DNA from: Protonemura montana
Lineage: Eukaryota; Arthropoda; Insecta; Plecoptera; Nemouridae
Length of the DNA: 64,000 nt
Direction: 5' to 3'
Assembly: GCA_947568835.1 (NCBI GenBank)
Contig: OX387607.1
Coordinates: forward strand, 4,154,001 to 4,218,000
Positions 52,364 through 64,000 of this stretch are shown piece by piece. Within the stretch, counting starts at the first letter, position 1, and each line of letters starts with the position of its first letter. The notes under the pieces were generated by a model. That model was not told the origin of the DNA. It did no database searches and was given only the letters and a program-made list of their open reading frames with translations. The position numbers were made by a program, and so were the translations under genes.

Positions 52364-55300
52364 GGGAGAGCTAAATTTGGGAGCTAAATTTACTAAATTG
52401 TGGCGCTTCTTAGCCCCTCCCCTGATACTAAGTCATTGAAAGGTGATTTGTTAAATACATTTCTGGTCAATATGACGGATTGGTAATAATGTAGTACCGC
52501 TAGTACCGAAAGCTCGACTCTACTTTGAATCTTGTATTCCGATTTCACATTTTACGCCTACCATGCGTTTCAGGAATGGACCACGCAGATGCATGACACA
52601 ATATGGTAACATAAAATACGAAACTTGAATGAACGGATAGCAATAATAAAGCACAACAATTGGCATGGGGCTATTTTGACACTAGGTCAACACAAGTATA
52701 CAATGGGCCGTAAAGTCTAACAAAAGGACAAGGCGCTGCCGCTGCTGCCGTTAATTGCTCTGGGTAAACATATTAATTGAGCTAACGCCAAAACGCAATA
52801 TTTGAGCAACTAGCGTAGCTGCATGAACTTGCACGTCCGGCTGTCTATTTTGCTATTTGCGTGCTATGTGGGTTTACTACAAACATACTACGTCGTCATA
52901 CAGCGATTGCACTTAGAAACGAACCATCCTTCTGACGTACGTTTAGCTACTGCACCAATACCCATAAGATAAATTAGTTAACTACAGGCCCGGGGGTGTA
53001 TAATAAATCAATCGGGTCTAAATAATGAGCTAAATGCAGCTGATGGATTTCTAACCCATCAAACATATTAATAAACAACCTATCATTATTTCGCAATCCA
53101 GCATTTGACCTAGAGAGGAAATGAGCCGATCGGAAATGTACCAATTTGCTCGATCAAGAGTACATTTTTAATCGATTACTCGCTCAGATCGTAACGGTAG
53201 AGACTGTTACAAGAAATGCACTCGACGCTCGGTAAAAACTGGACCGTTTGAACGATGGCTTCGGGCGTGTACATTTTTGGAGAGAAAAATACTTGGAAAG
53301 ATACCACCTCAACAAGAAACTATGTGTGTATATATTTCGCCTAGATGCTAATGGGAAAGAACAACTAAATCAATTGATTTTGGTGACTGCAAGAAAATAC
53401 GGAAAGTTCCTTTTAACCGCAGAATTTTTGAATTCCGAATCAATTGCTTGAATATGTTCACGACACGAGGTCAGATACTACCGCAACACTCCTAGACCGA
53501 GCTTCTTCTATCTAACATGTCTCAAAATAAATGCTTACGCTCGAGTTGTGAATGTGGCGGGGTGACCGGTCATTATTACTTCACTTTGTATGAAACATGA
53601 CGGTGTCATACGTCACCCAATTAGGTCTGCCATGCCTTCTCGCTGTAGGTTGCCTATATAATACTGGAATGAAAAGCAAGTTGGCGAACTTGAATTTGTC
53701 GCTGTAAGAGGCGTCAACGGTACATGTCGGGTTCATAATATTATGATTAAGGTGCCTTCTTTTTACACCCTTGGCACTTATACCAAACCGGGATCATGAC
53801 CAAGATCTGACGTTAGCACGTAAATTACTTACCCTCTTGTCGGTAACCCACAATTTATGGATAATTCACACTGGGAATTGATATATGTCTTAACGGCGTA
53901 CTCGTTTCTAGAAATTAATGTAATCACATATTTTTGCTATGCGTGCTTGCTGAAATTTCGCAATGTGAGCCGATTCCGTGCTGAAAGTCACTGGTCATTG
54001 CCCGTCGCGTTGACATGTTCATGGAGGTATTTTTACCGTCGGTTCTCGAGTTTACTCTGCAGATTATCAGAGATCGATAGCTAGCCTTTATTTTCTCCTT
54101 CGTGCGCAACCAAATGCAGGACTTTTACTAACTCCTCAAGCCCGAGTTGCAGTTTAACCTAGCTCAGAGGTTAAATCCTGTTCCTTCCTGGTCCACGACA
54201 ATCTAATTATACCTTAGTCAATCCTTTTAATTTATTTATTTGCCTCTCCGATTTTGAAAAGCCAGTTAAGTATTGCCTAATTTTATAGCTCTTTATAAAG
54301 AAGACTTAACGACTTGGATAATTATGCGGACATTGTTAATCATTTGAAACTTGGTTCTGGCGCTGGGGTAATTGTACTTAACTCCGTAGACCCCGTCGGT
54401 ACCCAAAGGTGATTTAAAACATTTCACCATCGTAACTATCAACAATTATTCCATCTCAGCTAAACAATTGTCCGCCAGCGATTATTTATCGTGTCGTTTT
54501 CTTCATGGGAAAACTGGGTGAGATGAGAAAAGAAGTTGGAACCGGGCGCTGAATGAAACAATGGTGTTTTGCTCGTCAGTCAAATGGATATGGCGAGACG
54601 CATGGCGAGGTGTGGGTGATCATCACTAGACCCGTCGTCTTACAATGCGTTGCGATGGATTGCTGCTTGTCTCTCGCAACAGTTGTCAAGACACTAGCAG
54701 ATTTCACTTTCTCGGCTTAAAAAAAAGGGGATTCAACCAAAGAACACGTTGAATTATTTATCCTATATTATCAGAACCATTTATTCACAAAGCTATTATA
54801 GTTTCTTATCTGTGTCATCATATATTCCATGTATAGAAATAAAAACATGGTAATAAGTTCATTTCTCCATGACGTATGAAAAATGCACTATTTTTATACA
54901 TCCGCACGCAGTCTTTAGGGGTTTACGACTATCGTTTTTTCACAATAATTTCCTATTATACTACCAATTTAATATCTTGTGCGCCACATAGTAAATACGA
55001 GTCGGTGTGGTTTTCCTCATCCACATGGAGACTTCAATGCACGTAACTTGCTTCGGATGCACGGCGGGGGACTGTAAGTGGGACACCTGACCGTCCAAGT
55101 AATATAGACAGAGAGCTAGCTTATATGAAGGTAGTAGAACGTATACTCATAGCGCTAGAACAAATCGTATGCCCACCTTTCTACGCTCGGCTTTCCAATC
55201 TTGCATTTCCTTTGGTTAGTTGTGATACAAGTCTCGTCTTGACAACAGCTCATGAGACGAGCGGCGTGCTAACTTCCTCAGTCTTATTGTGAGTGGCGAC

Positions 55301-57106
55301 CCTGGAAGTCCAGAAGCTAGGCCGGCTAGATTACAATGGTAAGTTTTAAAGACACTTTTTATAATTGACCAAAATGACGCGACTTTTAATTGGCTGATTT
55401 GTTTTTATGACACTACCGCATACAAATTGTCAACAATTTGAACAGGGTAGACATGAAATTAATTAATTCACTTAGAGGTCAACCTATTTTTAATTGACAA
55501 TGTATGCTCACAACTATCTACGCCGAATTGGGTACACCACAATTTATTTTTTTGTTTACATCTTATACCTTGACTCCCAATAGGTCAACGCAAATGAACT
55601 CATTTTGTGTAGGGGTCTACCCATGGTCTACCAAACTGATTAACTTCATACATGACTCTCAAATTACGGATGTGCATCAAGTAATTCACCTACTGAAGAG
55701 AACGAACGAAGTCGATCGGTGCCACGGTACTCGTCCTGTAGTAAAAAAACTGAATACACAGTCCGATTAGCACGTTACAACCAAAACATCTTCCATGTCA
55801 TCTCGACGCTAAATTCAAACTAACCCACGCCAAAAAGCGCTGAAAGACTTCATTAATTCAGTAATCTGTTTGCCGATACACAAGGCGATCTAACTAAAGA
55901 GGCCACGCATGTGAGGCGCGACGACCCGTTGCTGGCACAAAGATCAATGGGTCACATTCAGCCACCACTGTCATCAATGGGTCACGACTCACCTGTGACA
56001 ATGTATGGGGTTTGGCAGTGTACAACTTGTGTCCAGTAAACGTATCATTTTTCCGACACTGTTCACTGGCTTGCGAAATTCGACCTGAACTTGATGTCAG
56101 TGAACTAAATCGTTCATGTGGGCCAGTAGCGAATGTGTATACCTGTATCTGATAGTATGGGGTTGATTAAGAAAAGAAACGTGTAATAGACAGTAATATT
56201 TTTAAATTATAAAGATAGGCTTACAATTTATCGATACCTTATAGATTGTATCCAATAAAACAGCAACAATTGCACACTTTGAGTTCTGATATGACCTTCG
56301 AGAAAGTAATAATATATACTGCACATCGTAATAGCATCTATTTAAACTTTCTACACCGTCAACTTTAATTATAACCCTGCAACCAATGTTGAAGCTCAAT
56401 TCACCTTTTGTGAAATCACCGGTCACTTTTTGCTCGCAAAACGAATGTCATCACAAAAGCAGCAAAAGAAGACGATCGCGTTTTTTTCTAGCCTTACCAC
56501 TTTCTCCTAAATGTGCATGAGACCGAGATCACTTATTTAGCCGCTGGACAAACATCTGGCCGTGCCATGCTATGGGTAGAGTACCTAATGCATGACACGC
56601 GAGGTTCTGGTCTAGAAACCCAATTAGTTAATTAAATCTTGAGCCCTGGTTGTCGCGTGCACGCGTATCGATTCGTAAGACCTGTCACTAATAATAGACC
56701 AATCACTGATCAAGTTTGCGCTATACCATATTAAATTTGATCTCATTCAATTTAGTAATCGAGTGCAACAAATCGCATTGCGCGGAAACGCGATATACGA
56801 TTTTGCACTTGTAGAACATGCTCATTGGAGGTGGCGCCAATTTAGCAGGAAATAGAAAATGCAGTACAAAGTGTGCAACAATGACAGCACGTGACTGCAT
56901 AGATGATGGAGTTATGATTATCTAATTAGGTATCTCGATTGCATTACGTTCACACCAAATATGACCCATTAAATATGAAAATTTTCTTATAATCTATTCA
57001 CCAACAAACATCTTTTTTTTGTGAGTAAATATATACGAAAGAGGAAATAGGTTCTCAAGGAGAGAGTTAGCATCTTCACTCAAAGTCGAACAAAAAACGC
57101 AAAAAA

Positions 57107-60100
57107 ATGACACAAATGAATCTCTTGCAGGAACCACTTAGAGGCGTCTTGTTGCTGGTCGCTCTCATCTCGTTCTCATCATGTGTCAAGATCGAGGAAG
57201 GCACCTCCCAGGAGTCCAATGCTCGCAGGTTTCCAGTGCAAGAGGCTGAAGATACCACTCTGCCCTTCGACGGAGATGACTATCTCGCGGAATACACGGG
57301 GTTTGATGCTAAAAACTTGCAAGTGGCCTCCCAGAAAGAGAATGTTTCTATTGGGGAGATCTTTGGCAAAGATACGAACACGGTGATATATGAAGACTAC
57401 TCGGTTTCTAACGACAAGGCATCATTAGCGTTCAAGCCTGATGTCAATGCTACTATAACAGCAGTCGAAAAGATCTTGGCAAATAATCCTTACCTCCCTA
57501 AATTGTCTCGAAGAGAGATTTTGGAAATATTCGACAATATAACGACGGCAGTTAATGAAAACTTGACTAGTGTCGTGGTTCACGGGAGCAACATGAACAT
57601 TTCTGACAACGGATTGGAGCCATCAAAGTTCCGTTCGAGGGATGAATACGCTAGGGCGTTGATGTTGGTGATGCCTTTCAACGCGAAAGATATGTCGGAC
57701 CCAAGCGTGCAGGAGCTCTATACGAGAGCGCCGGTCACGCAGATAATATCGGATGCCGACTCAGCTAGAGCCACGCCGAAATACGAAAGCCTAACGTCGT
57801 ATCGTCGTCCGAATCCTGAACGCAACGAAGTCAACACACAGAACAATCAGTTTGTAGTGAAACCAGGATCCAATATTTATCGGCAGATCATCAACATGAA
57901 CAAAACGAGGAATGAATTCACGAGCACCAGGCCTTACCTTCGAAGATCGGACACAGCTACAAGGCAGCGCGTCGAGCATTCGACTGCAAAAAGCAATCGG
58001 TTCGAGTCGACCGCTCAGTTTGTCGAGAGCACGAAGAGCTATCGATCCAACAAGACGAGGGAGGCGTTCCCGACAATGCGACCATTGGCGGGAGGTGAGC
58101 AGATTGCGGCGCGACTTCCGACTCCACGGCCGAAGAACCAGGTCACACAACGGCCATTACTCCTCAAGAACAACCGGTTACAGACAAAAGAAACCAAAGA
58201 TGAAGTCCATCCTTATGTTGACCAGTATCAAAAGGCTAAGCTGCGGAAGTCTAATCCCAGTGACAGCTTCACGAATAATCGCCAAACCGGGATATTTTTT
58301 AACAGGACCACCGAAGCGGTCACAACTCCAACAACGCCAATTCTACAATACCAAAAGATCCAGCCATTCAGACCACTCCCAGCTAACGTTTTAAGCAAAA
58401 ACAACCCGAATATCAATACAATAAACCCGGTAGTGAACGCCAAATTACGTAAACATGCGTTGGGGCAGAATATTGTCAACGGAGCGGACGTGCAACCTTC
58501 CGTCCACCTTTCACAACCTGTTCTGGACAACACCAAAGAACAGCCAGAAAATTTTGATGAAACCACTCGTGCAACTCTTTATATGACACCTATGGCTCTA
58601 CATCAAACTCAAAACAAAGCCAACGAATGGAAAGCGGCTCCGACGATCCAAACGCCGACAACACCCGCACAAGTCTGCAGCGACATCAGAGACGTTCTTG
58701 CATCTCTCGGACTTTACCCAGACAATAACGAGAATCCGGGCTCCAGTTACGTGACTACGAAAGCCCCGCTTCCAGACATTTCCGCCAGGGCTGGCGCTCT
58801 GAGTCCCGACTTCCAGGAGATGCTCAAGTCGTTCGGCCTGCTGCCATCGCCTAGCGAAAACAAGCCGGTCGTGCATCATCTGGCCATCAAGAAGAGCGAG
58901 GCAATCCCGCCACAAGAGCAAGCGCCATCTCCCAACAAGGACTACGTACCTCGGTCGATACTTTCTGAGGTGGATACGGCTGCGTACGCCAGCTTCAAGC
59001 CAATTCCACCCGTCAAGTTGCATAGCCCTAGTAACCAGCAAGTTAGCGAAGACATGCAGCAGTTCCTTGCTTCGTTTGGCCTTGGACCAGGCAGGAATTC
59101 GCGGAAGGCGCTCATCGGCGAAAAGTTCAGTTCTCGGGTGCAGAAATCGTTGAATACAAGTAACGATCAGATAATCAATAGCTTGGTGAAGGAAAAGGAG
59201 CAAGTCGGCAAAGTTAACATGGAAATTTTGACCGACGACATGAGGAAAGTGTTGGAGAATCTGGGACTGGTCGACGAGTCGGAAAATTCGGCAAAGGAAG
59301 ACGAGCGGGAAGATGATGAACTTTTGACGTTTAATGAAAGTGCACAGCAAGATCACGTATTCAACCCAGTTGAACACATACCCACGAAGGACCAAACCGA
59401 CGATTTGGCAAAACTCAACAAGGTGCTGGAGACTGTGAGAAATCTTCAGGATGACAAGGGAAGTTTCAGTCAAGAAGAAAAGCTTGCTAAGTTGCTTGAA
59501 ACTGTCCAGTTCATCACGAAGACAAACACAACGTTCACGCAACAAGATATCGAAGAACTAAATGCGGCCATCAACTTGAAACCGCTTCCGTATTTCGAAA
59601 AAGAAGAGGCGCGGCCAGTGTACAAACATCGCAACAGAAATAAAGCTCCTTTAGATCAATCATTCAACTCACCAAATCCAATAGAAGTAGACCATTTAAT
59701 CAACACTTACATCAAAAATGAAATCAAACGGCAGGAACCAAAGAACACAACTGTTTCTGAAAAGACCACTGATTCAACAGAAAGGACTTCGGCCACGTCG
59801 GTAGGAGATTCAACTTCTGAAGCTGATACAACATCTGAGGCAGCATCTACTTCTGAGGCAGCATCTACTTCGGAAGGAGCATCGACTTCAGAAGGAGCTA
59901 CTACTGCGGAGGCATCAGCATCTGCTGACGCAGGGGCCGATGTTGCTGCCACGATAATGCCAGAAGAGTCGGAAGACAGGAAGCCCTCGTTCTCAGATCT
60001 TGCAGACTCGTTTGGCGGGGGAGCAACCGCAGACGAAGTGCCCTCTGAGATCGAAACGCCTCCTAAGAGACCCAACGGACTGTACTTCCTGCTTGACTGG

Positions 60101-60208
60101 AACTCTTTCCTCCAAGTTGGAGAAGAGGACAAGCCAGGTAGAGTGGACATCAAGATCGGGCCCAAAGTTGGAAACCCCAAGAATTTCTTGCCGGTTACAG
60201 TTCCTTGA
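57107..60208 (+). CDS. Large secreted protein of unknown function, single exon, 1033 aa
   Basis: I do not recognise a named family. The N-terminus has a signal peptide (LRGVLLLVALISFSSC) with likely cleavage near residue 25; a second ATG three codons on is also possible. Residues 30-210 are acidic with several N-glycosylation sequons and a helix LPKLSRREILEIFDNIT. The middle is Pro/Gln/Arg/Asn-rich and probably disordered. From about 524 a short motif recurs: DIRDVLASLGL (526), DFQEMLKSFGL (568), DMQQFLASFGL (649), DMRKVLENLGL (711) and a weaker SFSDLADSFGG (961). Residues 912-935 hold four six-residue Ser/Thr/Glu/Ala repeats, mucin-like. The end (about 990-1033) is a compact, less disordered block with GLYFLLDWNSFLQVG and NFLPVTVP. 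It ends at 60208, with AATAAA at 60573. An extracellular matrix or cuticle role would fit, but that is a guess. Confidence 0.85.
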   Translation: MTQMNLLQEPLRGVLLLVALISFSSCVKIEEGTSQESNARRFPVQEAEDTTLPFDGDDYLAEYTGFDAKNLQVASQKENVSIGEIFGKDTNTVIYEDYSVSNDKASLAFKPDVNATITAVEKILANNPYLPKLSRREILEIFDNITTAVNENLTSVVVHGSNMNISDNGLEPSKFRSRDEYARALMLVMPFNAKDMSDPSVQELYTRAPVTQIISDADSARATPKYESLTSYRRPNPERNEVNTQNNQFVVKPGSNIYRQIINMNKTRNEFTSTRPYLRRSDTATRQRVEHSTAKSNRFESTAQFVESTKSYRSNKTREAFPTMRPLAGGEQIAARLPTPRPKNQVTQRPLLLKNNRLQTKETKDEVHPYVDQYQKAKLRKSNPSDSFTNNRQTGIFFNRTTEAVTTPTTPILQYQKIQPFRPLPANVLSKNNPNINTINPVVNAKLRKHALGQNIVNGADVQPSVHLSQPVLDNTKEQPENFDETTRATLYMTPMALHQTQNKANEWKAAPTIQTPTTPAQVCSDIRDVLASLGLYPDNNENPGSSYVTTKAPLPDISARAGALSPDFQEMLKSFGLLPSPSENKPVVHHLAIKKSEAIPPQEQAPSPNKDYVPRSILSEVDTAAYASFKPIPPVKLHSPSNQQVSEDMQQFLASFGLGPGRNSRKALIGEKFSSRVQKSLNTSNDQIINSLVKEKEQVGKVNMEILTDDMRKVLENLGLVDESENSAKEDEREDDELLTFNESAQQDHVFNPVEHIPTKDQTDDLAKLNKVLETVRNLQDDKGSFSQEEKLAKLLETVQFITKTNTTFTQQDIEELNAAINLKPLPYFEKEEARPVYKHRNRNKAPLDQSFNSPNPIEVDHLINTYIKNEIKRQEPKNTTVSEKTTDSTERTSATSVGDSTSEADTTSEAASTSEAASTSEGASTSEGATTAEASASADAGADVAATIMPEESEDRKPSFSDLADSFGGGATADEVPSEIETPPKRPNGLYFLLDWNSFLQVGEEDKPGRVDIKIGPKVGNPKNFLPVTVP
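59840..59911 (+). repeat. Four 18-bp tandem repeats in the secreted-protein gene
   Basis: Four in-frame units (for example GCAGCATCTACTTCTGAG) encode A/G-A-S/T-T-S/A-E. Differences are mostly at third positions between the first two units and spread more widely in the last, so the array grew by duplication under coding constraint. Confidence 0.85.
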
Positions 60209-60798
60209 AAGGTGGCTTGAATTGATGTCGACAAATCGCTGTCAGTGCTTGAGTGTTGTATATATTTATGATTAGATTTTTTTACGAGTTGGATAGGGAA
60301 TGGAATAATTTATAACCAATAGACTGAGAGCTGATGACAAAACTGATCATTATTCAACTGTTTAATTTTTTTAATGATAGTAGTTGCAAATTGAAAAAAA
60401 AACTGAAAGTTTTGTTGCTAGTTGCTTATCTCAAGTAATGTTTTCTGCCAATAAGAGTCGAAGTGTTGCTCTGCATGTTTGTTATTTATTTAGTAAAATA
60501 GTACGACAGCATTTTACAGTGGTAACTAATCCAATGAAAGTAATTAATTTTTTGTATTACACAGACAACAAAAATAAATCCTTTTCTCTGTAAATAATTA
60601 GCGTAACTCACAGGCAATTTTGTATTCTAAAAACATCAAAAAATATACAATTATAGTTACACAGTACGTGTTAGGCAAAATATACAGCCACTTCTGACAG
60701 CAGACTTCATCCTGTTGCATCACGCATCTAAAGAATCAGTTAAAAAAAATAAAAGTGTTCATCCAAAAGATTCAATTGCAACATTCACTCAAAACAAT
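60209..60798. other. 3' flanks of the secreted-protein gene and COQ8 (convergent)
   Basis: About 590 bases between facing stop codons. The plus-strand AATAAA at 60573-60578 probably ends the secreted-protein transcript. No clear signal is seen for COQ8 on the minus strand. Confidence 0.6.
60573..60578 (+). terminator. Candidate polyadenylation signal of the secreted-protein gene
   Basis: AATAAA in AAAATAAATCC, followed by CTTTTCTCTGTAAATAATT, about 365 bases after the stop. Confidence 0.5.
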
Positions 60799-63626
60799 CT
60801 ATTTCAACAAAGCATCTTTTTGATACCGGTCATAAACCTCTTCAAACATTGTACGACATTCAATCTTGACCTTCAGCTTAGCACAGAGCAAGAAAACGCC
60901 CGACAACTTCCGATGCAGCGAGTAGATTTCCTCAGGCGGAGGACAGAGCCGGTGTTTGACCATCGTTGGTACCAGATGCTGGATCCTTCGCGTCGTGTCT
61001 TGTCCGCCAAAGTCGAACGGTTCAGCCGAAGACGAAAATACTTCGCCGAGAATCATGACAGCGTCAACATGAGCTTCTTCCATTAGCTGTCAGAAAAATA
61101 AAAACACATGGTTGGTTTTACTTAGACTCGTGTTAGCATTTAGAACGTGGAAGACCAGTGATGAGAAAGAGGAATGTATGAATGTACCAAAGAAAATTAA
61201 GTAGAATTGTGTATTTTTCTTATGTCAGTAGGTACCATTAACTTATTTTTGTTAATGTTGAACCAACTGTATAGAGTATTAACACACATTTTGAAAGCGT
61301 ATCAGTGGTGATTTTTAATTTAAGATATAACCTAGCAAGTGGGTTAACTTATAATAATTACCTTAGATTCATATCCAGTGAGAAATCCAATGTCGCGAGA
61401 CAACTCCAAAACGATGTCCCTCCTTTTGTCTGCAGCACCCTTAACAATCTTGATGTACTGGTCCATAAAGCCCTTCTCGTAGCTACGAGATGCCCCGAAG
61501 TCGAGAAGTGTCAGCTATGAAAGACAATTTAGGTAAATTAACTGTCTAGATTGGAAGAGAGCATTTATCGATTAGAGAAAAATTAAATGTAAGAACCTGT
61601 TTAGTCTCTGGGTTGTAGAAGAAGTTGGCCCAATTCGGGTCAGTCTGCATGTACCGGAATTCAAACAACTCACGCAAACACAGATTCATTGTGAGACGGC
61701 AGATGTGTTCACGAGTTTCCAAATCGAGGTCGGCACACTTGTCGACTGGAATTCCTTCGATTAATTCCGTTGTGAAAACTTGTTTCGAACTAAGTTCATC
61801 TGGAAAATAATTGTTATGAGATTGGGAATTGTAGAAAGAATATAGGCGCAGGTATCTAAATCACAACATGTTTTACCAATAACTTCCGGGATGAAATATT
61901 CTGGATACGGTTTCAAAAGCTCTTTAAACTTCTTTGTGCATATTGCTTCTCGCTCATAATCAACTTCCCAGGCAAGTTCTCGTTTTGCCACTTCAACAAG
62001 ATTGTCAATGAAGAATCCTACGAATTAAAATTAAATTTCGTATAAATATTATTTAGTATTTTTAACTGCAAATAGCCTAACAATTTAAAAAATAAAATAA
62101 CCTTCAGGGAACATATTCCAGACTTTCAAAATTCCGACAAGATTGTCGATGTCACTCTCAATTCCCTTTGCCACACCAGGGTACTGTATTTTCATGGCGA
62201 CTTCCATTCCATTTTTTAGCGTGGCAAGGTGCACTTGTCCAATGGAAGCAGCAGCAAAGGGCTTAGTCTCAAATGAAGATACTTTGGATTGCCACTCATC
62301 ACCCAATTCAGATGCCAGGACTTTCTATAAAATTAAGATGAGAGGAATGGTTACTTTGTTCCTACATCTTAAGATAGCACAAGCTATCAACACTTTTGTT
62401 TTGGCCTTCATTGGATCTTACCTCAACTTGCCAGGTAGGCATAAAATCCGCAGACTGTCGCACTCTTTCAAATGCTTTTTGAAGGCCAGGACTGATGATG
62501 GAATTGTCCTGAATGCTCAATATTTGACCTATCTTCAATGCAGCACCTCTGACCTTACACAAGGTATCAACAATACGCTCTGCATTGGCAGGTGAGAGGA
62601 ATGCACTGTCAAGTGTAGAGGCGACAGTTGGAGGCTCATCTGTGAGCCGAAGAGCTCGTCTTGTCATCTCAGCAACAGTGCCTACACCCAAACCAGCGGC
62701 CAGTTGGCCAAATGACATCATCCGACCGATTCGAGAAGAAGGAACTTTGCGTTGCTTTGACGTTTCACTGAGCTGAAAATTATGAAAAAGTACGATAGTT
62801 GTAAAATCATAAAACAAAATTTAGAGAACTTACACAAATTCAATCAGATTCTTTTACGATTAGTGACATCGATGCAAGCTGAAATTAAAGCTTACCGACT
62901 GTTTCTTCCTGGGCCGATATCCTGATGTTTTTGCCAGCGGTAAAATGGGGACATCTCTAGGTTGATCTACAACTGGTGTCAATACCGCCTCTGCTTGAAT
63001 AAAATTGTGTTCTTTCATCACATTTGAAAAGTTATGCATGTCAACTAAAGGCTCTTCAAGTTTGACACTTTCAATAAAATGGTGGTTCATTTCTTTGGTT
63101 CCTGATTCTTTGGCTTCAGCGGTGCCTTTAGGCTCTTTCTGTTTCACGACTGTTTCGTCACTTTCTTTTTGATCCAGTTCTTGATTTGTTGGAAGCAGCC
63201 CACCGTACAAATTTAATTCATTTATGTCAGCTTCTGGGAGAGGAAGCTCAAATTCAACCCCAGAAGCATGCTTAGCATAACCTTTCACACCCTCAAAAAC
63301 CATTGATGTACGTTGGATTGTTTCCGACATTGCTTTTGCGAACCCATTCTGAAACAATTTTAAGGAAATGTTGCACAAAAAGTAAAAAGTTGCGCGTATC
63401 ATAAAAGCAGGTATTTGAGCAAACGTACTTGAGTACGAAGTGGTTGGTTGAAAGCTTGTCGGAGTGAGTGGCCAAGTCTATTGCCTCCTTCTTCAGCAAG
63501 TACTCGGAAGCTAGAGTTTTCCCAGACCTGCCTGACCTGCGATTCCTGCAGCTTCACTGTAGCATTGGCGACACATTGCAGCCCTCTGATAACAGCTTGA
63601 AAGTCTTGCCCAATGAACCTTGACAT
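60799..63626 (-). CDS. COQ8: Atypical kinase COQ8 (ADCK3/ADCK4, coenzyme Q biosynthesis)
   Basis: UbiB-family protein of the mitochondrial inner membrane, an ATPase needed for assembly and function of the coenzyme Q synthesis complex. Exons (minus): 63626-63429, 63348-62896, 62772-62422, 62324-62102, 62017-61877, 61799-61597, 61514-61362, 61086-60799; 669 aa (human COQ8A 647). A long variable N-terminal part is followed by the single membrane segment [19 protein letters not shown] (about 235-253), the family KxGQ motif in AALKIGQ (K297), the alanine-rich loop [10 protein letters not shown] (about 357-366) that replaces the glycine loop, the VAMK lysine (379), and LLDFGASR with Asp528. All exon phases agree. 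COQ8A against COQ8B cannot be decided; a single arthropod COQ8 is expected. Confidence 0.96.
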
Positions 63627-64000
63627 TTTGATAATATCGAATGACTTAGAATTTTTTAAAATATTAACATAATGATAGGGAGCAAAAGGGAGAAACCGAC
63701 TGCAGACAGGTTACGACGTCTTTGGTTACGACATCGCCATCCAGATGCAGTGCTCTGCTGTCAGAATAAATTGTCAGGATGGGCTAGGTGGGCTGCTGAA
63801 TTCGCATTGGCCATTTAGCTCATTGCATCAAAAGCGCGGCGCCAATTGAATGTAAGTATAGTAACCATAATTTTATTTCTAAAATATTAAATCACGTACA
63901 AACATGTATGTACTACCGTATATATGAACTACTGTCTCACTTAAAAAACTACACGATTTTAAAATTACGTCATTCCATACAGTTTCGAGCTTTATAAAAT
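63627..64000 (-). other. COQ8 5' flank
   Basis: About 370 bases upstream of the COQ8 start codon, presumably 5' UTR and promoter. No TATA box or other clear element; the right edge is AT-rich. Confidence 0.5.

Larger units (their letters stand above)
51054..57106. other. Gene-poor intergenic stretch
   Basis: About 6 kb, AT-rich. It holds a plus-strand AATAAA at 51399-51404 (probably for TXN2), a TA repeat at about 51412-51428, a run of 14 G at 51632-51645, a 5S-derived SINE at 52078-52363, and a spaced direct repeat TCAATGGGTCAC at about 55945 and 55976. No gene is supported; short open frames here lack recognisable features. Confidence 0.7.

Noticed and set aside
57791..58394. Further overlapping open frames within the secreted-protein gene
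   Set aside because: Shadow frames; they are Arg/Ser-rich with no recognisable feature, whereas the sense frame has a signal peptide, in-frame repeats and synonymous-type repeat variation.
58598..59545. Long open frame (315 codons) antisense to the secreted-protein gene
   Set aside because: It lies entirely inside the 1033-residue frame, shows no domain or signal peptide, and such antisense frames arise from codon bias of the sense strand.

Overview
This window is nuclear DNA from an animal, most likely an arthropod. Genes are split into many short exons with GT-AG introns, some introns exceed 8 kb, and intergenic DNA is AT-rich with old SINE-like repeats. The salt-inducible kinase reads closest to the insect Sik2 type as I know that family. 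The species cannot be named from the sequence alone.

The left half (about 5.1-32.8 kb, minus strand) is one gene, Sik2. Six short exons encode the start codon through most of the kinase domain. The remaining exons were not found and must lie to the left or be unrecognised. Its introns hold most of the repeats: 5S-rRNA-derived SINEs, tRNA-derived SINEs, a Tc1/mariner-type MITE with TA ends, an unnamed repeat family in inverted copies around exon 3, a 53/54-bp minisatellite, a G-quadruplex-type repeat and a cluster of CRE-like sites. A CpG-rich promoter zone lies at about 33.2-33.7 kb.

The right half (36-64 kb) is compact. In order: Rpt3/PSMC4 (minus), ABHD11 (plus, sharing a 177-bp head-to-head promoter with Rpt3), XRCC1 (plus), Rpn12/PSMD8 (minus, tail-to-tail with XRCC1), TIMM44 (minus), TMEM218 (plus, head-to-head with TIMM44), mitochondrial thioredoxin 2 (plus), a 6-kb gene-poor stretch, a single-exon 1033-residue secreted protein I do not recognise (plus), and COQ8/ADCK (minus). 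Two encode 19S proteasome subunits. Four (ABHD11, TIMM44, TXN2, COQ8) encode proteins known or expected to work in mitochondria. Conserved exon joins were followed base by base; the summed coding lengths divide by three and give proteins of the usual family size.

The most unusual items are the tRNA-like SINE whose two copies differ by compensatory changes in an anticodon-like stem and whose flanks are complementary to each other; the secreted protein with dispersed leucine/glycine repeats and a distinctive C-terminal block; and an inverted repeat pair that brackets a kinase exon.
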